From contig DASQVO010000478.1 in assembly GCA_035640715.1 (NCBI GenBank), forward strand, positions 1 to 23,031: DNA of 23,031 bases, read 5' to 3'. Below the pieces are notes generated by a model. The model saw nothing but the letters and a program-made list of their open reading frames with translations, did no database searches and had not been told where the DNA came from. Numbering within the stretch: position 1 is the first letter of the stretch; the number at the start of each line of letters is the position of its first letter. The translations under genes were made by a program, and so were the position numbers. Shown piece after piece: positions 14,147-22,035 of the stretch. The stretch comes from DASQVO01 sp035640715 (GTDB lineage Bacteria; Actinomycetota; Actinomycetes; Streptosporangiales; Streptosporangiaceae).

Positions 14147-15799
14147 ATGAAGAAGAGATGCGTCAAGCCGCTGGCCGGATCGCTGCTGGCAGGGGTGGTC
14201 GCGGTGGCGATCGGCGCCTGCAGCTCAGGCTCATCGCCGGGCGGCCCGGCGAGCACGGGCGGTAAGAACGGCGGCACGATCACGATCGCCGCGGGAACCG
14301 CGCCACTGTCCGCCGACCAGGGGCTGGATTTCACCACCCAGGGCACCGAGCTCTACTCGGTCGTGAACACCCCGCTGCTGACGTTCAAGCGCGGCGTGCA
14401 GGGGGTTGGCGGAACGCAGATCGTGCCAGGGCTGGCCAAGAGCTTGCCCACGGTGTCCAACGGCGGCAAGACCTACACCTTCTTCCTGCGCAGCGGCCTG
14501 CACTACTCCAACGGGACGCCGATCAAGGCCAGCGACGTCACCTACGCGCTGGAGCGGGACATCAAGATCCCGTGGCAGGCCGCCTCGTTCGTGAGCGCCT
14601 ACATCCAGGGCGGGACGGCGTATGCCAACGGCAAGGCGAAGACGATCTCGGGGATCTCCACCGACGACGCCACCGGCACGATAACCGTGAACCTGGTGGC
14701 CCCGTTCGCGCCGATCGTTGACATCTTCGCGCTGGCGGGCACCGCGCCGGTACCGCCGAGCACGCCGATGAAGAACCTGGCCGGCACGGGCACCATCGGC
14801 GACGGCCCGTACAAGTGGGGCCCGATCACCCCAGGTCAGGCCTACACCCTGGTCAAGAACCCGAAGTTCGACGTCCCCGGCCTGCCGCGCGGGCACGCCG
14901 ACAAGATCGTCTACAACGTCAACTCCAACGTGCTGGCGGACGCCGAGCAGGTGCTCAACAACCAGGCCGACCTGTTCGATCCCGGCGACACCCTGCCGGC
15001 CTCCATCCTGCAGCAGGTCCAGTCGCAGGCGAAGGACAGGTACCAGCCGATCCCGACGAACTCGACGTTCTATTTCTGGTTCGGGGTCACCCAGAAGCCG
15101 TTCAACAACCTCTACGCTCGCCAGGCGGTGCTGGCGGCGCTTGACCTGCGCGCGCTGTCCCGGCTGGACAGCGGCTTCCTGGCCGAGGACTGCCACCTGA
15201 TCCCGCCCGGCATCGACGGCCACTCCAGCCCGTCCACCTGCCCCTTCCACAGCCCGACCGGGGCGCCAAATATGACGATGGCTAAGCAGCTGATGCAGAA
15301 GTCGGGCATGATCGGCCAGCCGGTGACGGTATACGGCGAGGACCGGTCCCCGCGCAGGCAGTGGCTGGACTACTACACGTCCGTGCTGAACTCGCTCGGG
15401 TTCAAGGCGACCGAGAAGGTCGTCAACTCCAGCGTGTACTTCACCACCATCGGGGCCCCGTCGCTGAAGCCGCAGACCGGCTGGGGCGACTGGGTGCAGG
15501 ACTTCCCCAACCCGTGGGACTTCATGCAGCTGTTCGCGGGCAACGCGGGCTCATCGCTGAACTACGGGTACGTAAACGACCCTCACTACAATTCGACTCT
15601 CAACACGCTGTACCAGTCCCAGCCGAAGAGCGTCGCCAGCCAGTGGTCCGCGCTTGACCAGTACGCGGTCGGCAAGGCCTACTACGCGGCATACGGCCAC
15701 GAGCAGTTCCCGAAGTTCTACTCCAACCGGCTGAACTTCGGCGCCGGCGTGATGTCGGTGGAGTACCAGACCGACATGACGAGCCTGGAGCTCAAGTAG
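14147..15799 (+). CDS. Peptide/nickel-type ABC transporter substrate-binding lipoprotein (OppA/DppA-like)
   Basis: This 550-residue extracytoplasmic solute-binding protein is of family 5 (SBP_bac_5). A lipoprotein signal peptide (MKKRCVKPLAGSLLAGVVAV, then AIGAC) ends in the lipobox IGAC with lipidated C25, followed by a Ser/Gly-rich linker. The mature part shows family landmarks: GGTITIA at ~41-47, the TYTFFLRSGLHYSNGTPIKA-like segment (~109-128) followed by SDVTYALER, and a C-terminal lobe with DWVQDFPNPWDF. It captures peptides, or possibly other small ligands, and delivers them to the permeases encoded downstream; the ligand is not predictable. GGAGG at 14136-14140, 6 nt before the ATG, decides the start. 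It is the first gene of a five-gene operon and is separated from the second by a strong hairpin. Confidence 0.92.
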   Translation: MKKRCVKPLAGSLLAGVVAVAIGACSSGSSPGGPASTGGKNGGTITIAAGTAPLSADQGLDFTTQGTELYSVVNTPLLTFKRGVQGVGGTQIVPGLAKSLPTVSNGGKTYTFFLRSGLHYSNGTPIKASDVTYALERDIKIPWQAASFVSAYIQGGTAYANGKAKTISGISTDDATGTITVNLVAPFAPIVDIFALAGTAPVPPSTPMKNLAGTGTIGDGPYKWGPITPGQAYTLVKNPKFDVPGLPRGHADKIVYNVNSNVLADAEQVLNNQADLFDPGDTLPASILQQVQSQAKDRYQPIPTNSTFYFWFGVTQKPFNNLYARQAVLAALDLRALSRLDSGFLAEDCHLIPPGIDGHSSPSTCPFHSPTGAPNMTMAKQLMQKSGMIGQPVTVYGEDRSPRRQWLDYYTSVLNSLGFKATEKVVNSSVYFTTIGAPSLKPQTGWGDWVQDFPNPWDFMQLFAGNAGSSLNYGYVNDPHYNSTLNTLYQSQPKSVASQWSALDQYAVGKAYYAAYGHEQFPKFYSNRLNFGAGVMSVEYQTDMTSLELK

Positions 15800-15803
15800 T
15801 GGC

Positions 15804-15839
15804 GCCGGGGCCGGGAGGGCGCGCTCTCCCGGCCCCGGC
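15804..15839 (+). promoter_or_regulatory. 14-bp perfect intercistronic hairpin (attenuator or mRNA stabiliser)
   Basis: GCCGGGGCCGGGAG (15804-15817) is exactly complementary to CTCCCGGCCCCGGC (15826-15839) with an 8-nt loop. It lies between the stop of the binding-protein gene (15799) and the permease ribosome site GGAG (15851-15854). No T-tract follows. Hairpins in this position commonly protect the binding-protein mRNA or partly terminate transcription so that binding protein exceeds permease; that role is inferred here. Confidence 0.75.
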
Positions 15840-15859
15840 CCCGGCGGAACGGAGAACTG

Positions 15860-16954
15860 ATGGTTCCAGACCCCTTGTCCCGCACCGGCCGCGGGCAGGC
15901 CGAGGCCGTGGCCGGAACGGCACCGGGTGGCGGCGACGCCGCGGGCATCGTGATAGCGCCCGGGGAGCGGGCCGCGGACCCGTGGGCCGAGGGCCGTCAC
16001 CCTCCGGCCATCGGGCCCTGGAAGCTGGCGGCACGCCGGCTGCGGCGCAACTATGTGGCGCAAGCCTTTCTCGTCTTGTTTCTGGTGATCGTGGTGATGT
16101 GCCTGCTGGCGCCGCTCTACGCGTCTGACATCGCCCACATCGGCCCCAACGCCAACAACATCACCGGCACGGTCAACGTCGGCGGCACGACCAGGGACGT
16201 GGTGAGCCCGAGCGGGGTGCCGATCGGTCCCACGTTCAGCAGCCACTACTTCTTCGGCGCGGACTCCAACGGCCGGGATCTGGCCGTGCGCCTGCTCTAC
16301 GGCGGGCGCACCTCGCTGCTGATCGGCAGCATCGCGACCGTGATCATCATCGTCTTCGGCACCCTGGCCGGCCTGCTGACCGGCTACTTCCGCGGCGTCG
16401 CGGACATGATCCTGCGGCCGCTGATGGAGCTGATCTGGTCCTTCCCCGTGGTGATCCTCGGCGTGGCGCTCGGCACCGCCCTGGCGCTGGGCGGCATCGG
16501 CCCGGTCAAGGGCAACTCGGTGTTCATCCCGGCGTTCATCATCGGCGTGGTGTACATCCCCTACCTGGGCAAGCCGATCCGCGGCGAGGTGCTGCGGCTA
16601 CGCGAGCAGGACTTCGCCGAGGCGGCCCGGGTGCAGGGGATGGGCCCGTGGCGGATCATGCTCTCCGAGATCCTGCCCAACCTCACCTCGGTGATCACCG
16701 TGTTTGTGCCGATGATGCTGGCGTACTCGATCCTGCTGGAGGCCTACCTGTCGTTCCTGGGCGCGGGGGTGCAGGCGCCGAACGCGTCGTGGGGGACGCT
16801 GATCTCCGACGGGCTTTCCTATATCCAGACCACTCCGACGTTCTCCCTGATCCCGGGGGCCATGCTGGTGCTGACCGTGCTCAGCATCAACGTCGTCGGC
16901 GACGGCATCCGGGACGCGCTCGACCCCCGCGCCCAGGTAAGGGTGCGGACCTGA
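15860..16954 (+). CDS. ABC transporter permease, DppC/OppC type
   Basis: This 364-residue inner-membrane permease subunit has a ~55-residue soluble N-terminal tail, then a first transmembrane helix (~66-86). An extracytoplasmic region with FGADSNGRD (132-140), typical of DppC-type proteins, follows, and then the five-helix BPD_transp_1 core. The cytoplasmic EAA loop, which contacts the ATPases, is EAARVQGMGPWRIMLSEILP (254-273). The N-terminal tail is longer than usual for the family and is Gly/Ala-rich. GGAGAAC at 15851-15857 supports the ATG at 15860. Its stop codon overlaps the next gene's ATG by one base (TGATG), implying coupled translation with the DppB-type partner. Confidence 0.92.
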   Translation: MVPDPLSRTGRGQAEAVAGTAPGGGDAAGIVIAPGERAADPWAEGRHPPAIGPWKLAARRLRRNYVAQAFLVLFLVIVVMCLLAPLYASDIAHIGPNANNITGTVNVGGTTRDVVSPSGVPIGPTFSSHYFFGADSNGRDLAVRLLYGGRTSLLIGSIATVIIIVFGTLAGLLTGYFRGVADMILRPLMELIWSFPVVILGVALGTALALGGIGPVKGNSVFIPAFIIGVVYIPYLGKPIRGEVLRLREQDFAEAARVQGMGPWRIMLSEILPNLTSVITVFVPMMLAYSILLEAYLSFLGAGVQAPNASWGTLISDGLSYIQTTPTFSLIPGAMLVLTVLSINVVGDGIRDALDPRAQVRVRT

Positions 16955-17904
16955 TGGCCAGGTTCGTCGTCCGCCGCGCGGCCTCGGCGATCTTGCTGCT
17001 GTTCGCCATCTCGGTGGTGGTGTTCGGAATCTTCGAGGTCATCCCCAGCTACAATCCGGCCCGGGCGATCGCCGGCCGCAACGCCACGCCCACTACGGTG
17101 GCCGAGGTCAGCCACAAGTTCGGCTTCGACAAGCCCGTCTACGTCCAGTACGCCGACACGATGAAGCTGGTCTTCACCGGCCAGGTAATCGACTACCAGG
17201 ACAACCTCAACGTTGTCAGCCAGTTCGGCCAGCGGTTCCCGGTGACGGTCTCGCTAGTGGTCCCGGCGGCGCTGCTGTGGCTGGCGGGCGCGGTAGTGCT
17301 GGGCTCGGTGAGCGCGCTGCGCGTCGGCGGGCTGGCGGACCGCGGCTTGATGGTGGCGGCGATCGTGGGCGTGTCGATCCCGGTGTTCCTGCTCGCCGCG
17401 GTGCTGCTGTACGCATTCGCGTTCAAGCTGCCCTGGTTCCCCAATACCGGCTACACTCCGTTCTTGTCCAATCCCGCACAGTGGGCCTATCACCTGTTCC
17501 TGCCCTGGGTCTCGATCGCAGTCCTGTCGATCGGCTTCTACTCCCGCGTGCTGCGCTCCAACCTGCTCGACATGGTCAACGAGGACTTCGTGCGCACGGC
17601 CCGAGCCAAGGGCCTGTCGCAGCGGCAGGTGTTCGTCCGCCACGTGCTGCGCAACTCGATGATGCCGATCGTCACTATGTTCGGGCTGGACTTCGCCACG
17701 CTGCTAGGCGGCGCCGCGCTGGTCACCGAGACCGTGTTCAACCTCCCCGGCGTGGGCCAGTACGAGGCCGTCGCGATCGGGAACCTCGACGTGCCGCCGA
17801 TCCTGGTGGGCGCGATGTTCACCGCCTTCTTCGTGGTGCTGTTCAGCGCGATCTCCGACATTGTGTACGCGCTGCTCGACCCCCGGATAAGGCTTACTGG
17901 CTAG
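16954..17904 (+). CDS. ABC transporter permease, DppB/OppB type
   Basis: This 316-residue permease partner of the DppC-type subunit begins MARFVVRRAASAILLLFAIS, the signature first helix of the DppB family (~10-29). A periplasmic segment with the KFGFDKPVYVQY motif (55-66) follows, then five more membrane helices. The EAA loop is FVRTARAKGLSQRQVFVRHV (212-231). The start ATG at 16954 shares a base with the preceding stop. Longer in-frame starts inside dppC were rejected because they add non-family sequence. Order in the operon is C then B, the reverse of the usual B-C arrangement. Confidence 0.92.
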   Translation: MARFVVRRAASAILLLFAISVVVFGIFEVIPSYNPARAIAGRNATPTTVAEVSHKFGFDKPVYVQYADTMKLVFTGQVIDYQDNLNVVSQFGQRFPVTVSLVVPAALLWLAGAVVLGSVSALRVGGLADRGLMVAAIVGVSIPVFLLAAVLLYAFAFKLPWFPNTGYTPFLSNPAQWAYHLFLPWVSIAVLSIGFYSRVLRSNLLDMVNEDFVRTARAKGLSQRQVFVRHVLRNSMMPIVTMFGLDFATLLGGAALVTETVFNLPGVGQYEAVAIGNLDVPPILVGAMFTAFFVVLFSAISDIVYALLDPRIRLTG

Positions 17905-17934
17905 TGGCCCGCGGACTCGTGGAGATGACTGTTG

Positions 17935-18971
<1,037 letters not shown>

Positions 18972-18975
<4 letters not shown>

Positions 18976-20201
18976 ACGAGGATGGTCCGGTCCAGGCCGA
19001 CCCTGGGGCCAGCAGGCAGCCGCCGCTGCTGCAGGCCGAGCACGTGCAACTCTACTTCCCCATCAAGTACGGCGTTCTCGTCAACCGCACGGTAGGTGCC
19101 GTGCACGCCGTGGACGACGTCTCGCTCAGCCTGACGGAGGGACAGACACTGGGCATCGTCGGGGAGTCGGGCTGCGGCAAGAGCACGCTAGCCCGGTGCA
19201 TGGTGCGCCTGCTGGAGCCCACCGGCGGCACGCTGCGGTTCCGCGGTCGCGACATCACGCACCTGCGCCGTCGGCCGCTGCAGCCATTCCGCCGCGAGGT
19301 CCAGCTCGTCTTCCAGGACCCGAGCTCGTCGCTGAACCCGCGCAAGCGCGTGGGCCAGATCGTGGCAGCGCCGATGCGCCTGCAGGGGGTGGAGCGCGAC
19401 GCCGCCCGGGCCCGGGTGCGCGAGCTGCTCGACCGGGTGGGGCTGAACCCGGAGCACGTCAACCGCTTCCCGCACGAGTTCTCCGGCGGTCAGCGGCAGC
19501 GGATCGGGGTGGCGCGGGCGCTGGCCGTCAACCCGCGGCTGATCGTGCTCGACGAGCCGGTCTCGGCACTTGACGTCTCGGTCCAGGCACAGGTCATCAA
19601 CCTGCTGGACGACCTGCAGGACGACCTCGGCCTGTCCTACGTGTTCATCGCCCACGACCTGTCGGTGGTCCGGCACGTCTCGGACCAGATCGCGGTAATG
19701 TACCTCGGCAAGGTGATGGAGCTCTCGCCGGCCGCGGAGCTGTACCGCAAGCCGATCCATCCCTACACCGGGGCCCTGCTGTCGGCGATACCAATCCCGG
19801 ACCCGAAGGAGAACCGCGGGCGTGAGCAGCGGGTCATCGGCGGGGAGCCGCCCAACCCGGTCAGCCCGCCGCCCGGCTGCCGCTTTCACACCCGCTGTCC
19901 GTGGGCGACCAAAGTCTGCGCGGAGGTGGAACCGCCGCTGGCGGAGTATCCGGGCGGGCACCTGGCCGCGTGCCACCATCCTCGCAACGTCAGCTCAGCG
20001 GAGATCTCAGGCGCCACGCGCTCGCCGCTCAGCCCGCTCAGCGCCGGCCAGCTGATGCCCGGCGGCCAGCAGGCGCCGGCGTCAGGCGCAGAAAAGGCCC
20101 GGGAATCACAGGTAACGGCACGGACTGGTGACGCACCTGATGCGCCGGCTGGAGAGGGTAGCAGCAGTTGGCACTTAGAGGTAGTGGATGGTTGCGAATA
20201 G
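18972..20201 (+). CDS. Oligopeptide ABC transporter ATP-binding protein, OppF/DppF type
   Basis: This 409-residue second ATPase of the importer forms a heterodimer with the OppD-type subunit. It has the FPIKYGVLVNRTVGAVHAVD lead-in typical of OppF (29-48). Walker A is GESGCGKS (64-71), the signature SGGQRQR (171-177), Walker B VLDEP (192-196) and the H-loop AHDL (227-230). The C-terminal motif CRFHTRCPWATKVC (303-316) and AACHHP (332-337) close the normal family length. About 70 extra residues (340-409) follow that are Ser/Ala/Gly-rich, with relaxed codon usage near the end. The GTG at 18972 overlaps the upstream stop and is preceded by AAGGAAAGG. The operon ends here, followed 18 nt later by tandem hairpins. 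Confidence 0.92.
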
Positions 20202-20219
20202 GTGTTCGTAATCGTCAGG

Positions 20220-20286
20220 CCGGCGCAGATACCAAAGACGTATCCGCGCCGGGCGTGCTTGGCAGCGTGGATTGCCGCCAAGCACG
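20220..20286 (+). terminator. Tandem strong hairpins ending the peptide importer operon
   Basis: Hairpin 1: CCGGCGC (20220-20226) and GATAC (20228-20232) pair with GTATC (20240-20244) and GCGCCGG (20246-20252), giving 12 pairs with one A-C mismatch and a 7-nt loop. Hairpin 2: CGTGCTTGGC (20254-20263) pairs perfectly with GCCAAGCACG (20277-20286) around a 13-nt loop. The two are separated by one base. There is no T-tract, as is usual for actinobacterial terminators. Confidence 0.7.
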
Positions 20287-20441
20287 AAAGACCCGCGGTG
20301 GCAGTACGTGACCGTCACGGTGGCGCGCCGTGCCGGGCGCGGGCCGGCGAGCCTGCGGATAGCGCGTGCCGTAACGATGGCGGCGCTGGCGGCGGCGCCG
20401 CAGTGGCTCAAACCGGTCCCGCCTCCGCGGTGACCGCACCA

Positions 20442-20933
20442 ATGGACGATTCGCTGGCAGTTCTGCTGCTTCCCGGCAAGCTCGAGGGCCTCGTGCTCGA
20501 AGGGCACGCGCGTGACCTGCTGTCGATCCCGCGCGTCGTCGCGCTGGAGCCCTCCCGCGTGCGCCCGCCCCGCTTCCTCCAGGACGCGACTAGCCAGCGC
20601 CAGGCCCGCCGTCTGCGGTTTCCGGGGCGGCTGCGGTTGCTGGTCCTGTATCACCCGGCGCAGTACCCGCTTGCGCGGGCTCTCTGCGCCCACCACGAGG
20701 ATCTGGAGCTGTGGTACATCCCACCCGGCCGCGAGGCCCTGGAAGCCGCGGATGAAGCTCACATGCGCGAGTTGCTGGCGTTCGACGAGCTGGCGCGGGA
20801 GCGCGCCAGGCAGGTGCTCACGGCCACTGAAGGCGGCGGCGTCGACGACGCGCCCCTCCGCGCGCGCCTGCGCGAGCTGGATGTGATCAGCCCCCGCGCC
20901 TTCATTCCCGGCGGCCGGCCGCGGCGGCGGTAG
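20442..20933 (+). CDS. Uncharacterised 163-residue protein
   Basis: I do not recognise a named family, though the sequence looks like real actinobacterial coding. It opens with a beta strand (LAVLLLPGKL), then VLEGHARDLLSIPRVVALEP, RLRLLVLYHPAQYPLARAL (63-81) and LELWYIPPG (88-96), a Rossmann-like strand-helix alternation. It resembles the N-terminal half of a glycosyltransferase-like protein. The C-terminal third is helical and charged, ending in a basic tail. There is no signal or membrane segment. Start choice is unsure: ATG 20442 or the in-frame GTG 20430, neither with a clear ribosome site. Its last 32 bases overlap the end of the convergent nuclease gene, so one of the two tails may be shorter in reality. 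Confidence 0.6.
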   Translation: MDDSLAVLLLPGKLEGLVLEGHARDLLSIPRVVALEPSRVRPPRFLQDATSQRQARRLRFPGRLRLLVLYHPAQYPLARALCAHHEDLELWYIPPGREALEAADEAHMRELLAFDELARERARQVLTATEGGGVDDAPLRARLRELDVISPRAFIPGGRPRRR

Positions 20934-21879
20934 TGGCGGCGTCATCCGCGGGCGCCCCGGCCGGGGCTGCGGCCACGGGCGCCGCAGGCGCACGGTCCCC
21001 AGCCATGGGGGCCGCGGCCTCCGGCAGGGGCGGGGGCGTGCCGCCGAACTCTGGGCACAGGGCCTTGTGCGCGCACCATCCGCAGAGCCTGCTCGGCCGC
21101 GGCCGCCAGTCACCTGCCTGGCGCGCGCGCTCGATCGCCCGCCACAGCGCCTCGATCTTCCGCTCGGTCGCGCGCAGGTCAGCCTCGTCCGGCGAGTACC
21201 GCACCACCTGGCCGTCACCGAGATACATCAGCTGCAGGAGACGCGGGATCTGCCCACGTGCCCGCCATAGCACCAGCGCGTAGAACTTCATCTGGAACAG
21301 CGCCTGTGCCTCGAAATCGGCCGGCGGCGCCTTGCCCGTCTTGTAATCGACGACCCGGATGTCCCCGGCCGGCGCCACGTCCAGCCGGTCGATGTAGCCA
21401 CGGAGCCGCAGCCCCGACTCGAGCACGGCTTCGACATAGAGCTCGCGGTCCGCGGGCTCGAGGCGTCGGGGGTCCTCCAGCGTGAAATAACTGTCCAGAA
21501 TCGCCACCGCGCCGCGGATCCACTCGTCCCGTTCGGCTGCGCCGGGAAAGAGCCCGGCCAGGCTGGGCTCAGCGGCGGCCAGCCGTTCCCACTCCGGCTG
21601 CACCAGGGACCGCGCGGCTTGCCTGGTCCGGTCGGTGGCGCTGAGGTCGAAGAGGCGCTCCAGCACCGCGTGCACCAGCGTGCCGCGCGCCGCCGCGGCG
21701 GTCGGCGGCTCGGGCAGCTTGTCGATCACCCGGAATCTGTACAGCAGCGGGCAGGTCATGAAATCGGCAGCCCGGGACGGCGACAGGGCCGCCGCCGTGC
21801 CGCCCTCGCCGGGACCGTCCCCCTCCTGGTGGCCTGGGCGGCCCGGGACGGCGAGCTCCAGCGCGACGAGTTCATCCAC
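20902..21879 (-). CDS. RecB/Cas4-like PD-(D/E)XK nuclease with Fe-S cysteines
   Basis: This 325-residue nuclease belongs to the RecB-exonuclease/PD-(D/E)XK superfamily. From the GTG start: LSPSRAADFMTCPLLYRFRV (33-52, C43), RGTLVHAVLE (H70) and RGYIDRLD (D164), then VVDYKTGK (D178, K180; the catalytic DYK core). Three clustered cysteines, C266-x2-C269-x5-C275 in RLCGWCAHKALC, join C43 to form the four-cysteine [4Fe-4S] set known from Cas4/AddB nucleases. The C-terminal ~40 residues are Ala/Pro-rich. Likely role: DNA end processing in repair. It is a solitary gene with no cas genes nearby. The GTG at 21879 was chosen over the ATG at 21918 because TACGCT (21892-21887) lies 7 nt upstream of it. 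It diverges from the M50 protease gene. Confidence 0.85.
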   Translation of the reverse strand: MDELVALELAVPGRPGHQEGDGPGEGGTAAALSPSRAADFMTCPLLYRFRVIDKLPEPPTAAAARGTLVHAVLERLFDLSATDRTRQAARSLVQPEWERLAAAEPSLAGLFPGAAERDEWIRGAVAILDSYFTLEDPRRLEPADRELYVEAVLESGLRLRGYIDRLDVAPAGDIRVVDYKTGKAPPADFEAQALFQMKFYALVLWRARGQIPRLLQLMYLGDGQVVRYSPDEADLRATERKIEALWRAIERARQAGDWRPRPSRLCGWCAHKALCPEFGGTPPPLPEAAAPMAGDRAPAAPVAAAPAGAPADDAATTAAAAGRRE

Positions 21880-21886
21880 ACCAGGA

Positions 21887-21892
21887 GCGTAG
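21887..21892 (-). promoter_or_regulatory. Candidate -10 box of the RecB-like gene (leaderless)
   Basis: TACGCT on the minus strand ends 7 nt before the GTG at 21879. It is the same hexamer and spacing as upstream of the RecD2-like gene. No Shine-Dalgarno sequence is present. Confidence 0.45.
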
Positions 21893-22022
21893 GCGAGGGC
21901 ACCGACACTGTGTCTCATTTACGTGCTGTTTCGGATGCCGGCCTGCGGCGTGGCCGGAGCGGGCGGCACGCGGATCCGCCGGCGCGCCGCGTTCCGCTGG
22001 TCGCCGGGCGCGCCGCTGCACA

Positions 22023-22028
22023 TAGCAT
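22023..22028 (+). promoter_or_regulatory. Candidate -10 box of the M50 protease gene (leaderless)
   Basis: TAGCAT fits TANNNT and is followed after 7 nt by the in-frame GTG at 22036. An ATG at 22045 is an alternative start three codons later. No clear -35 is seen. Confidence 0.45.
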
Positions 22029-22035
22029 CGGGGGT

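Noticed and set aside
13707..14150. 147-codon open frame ending in ATGA over the oppA start
   Set aside because: Third codon positions are less GC-biased than in real genes here, the protein has no recognisable domain, and no good ribosome site precedes it. The overlap with the oppA ATG is likely chance, though translational coupling cannot be excluded.
20902..21879. Cas4-like nuclease as a sign of CRISPR or an anti-phage system
   Set aside because: No cas genes, repeat arrays or other defence genes are present. The gene belongs to a common actinobacterial housekeeping neighbourhood with the M50 protease.
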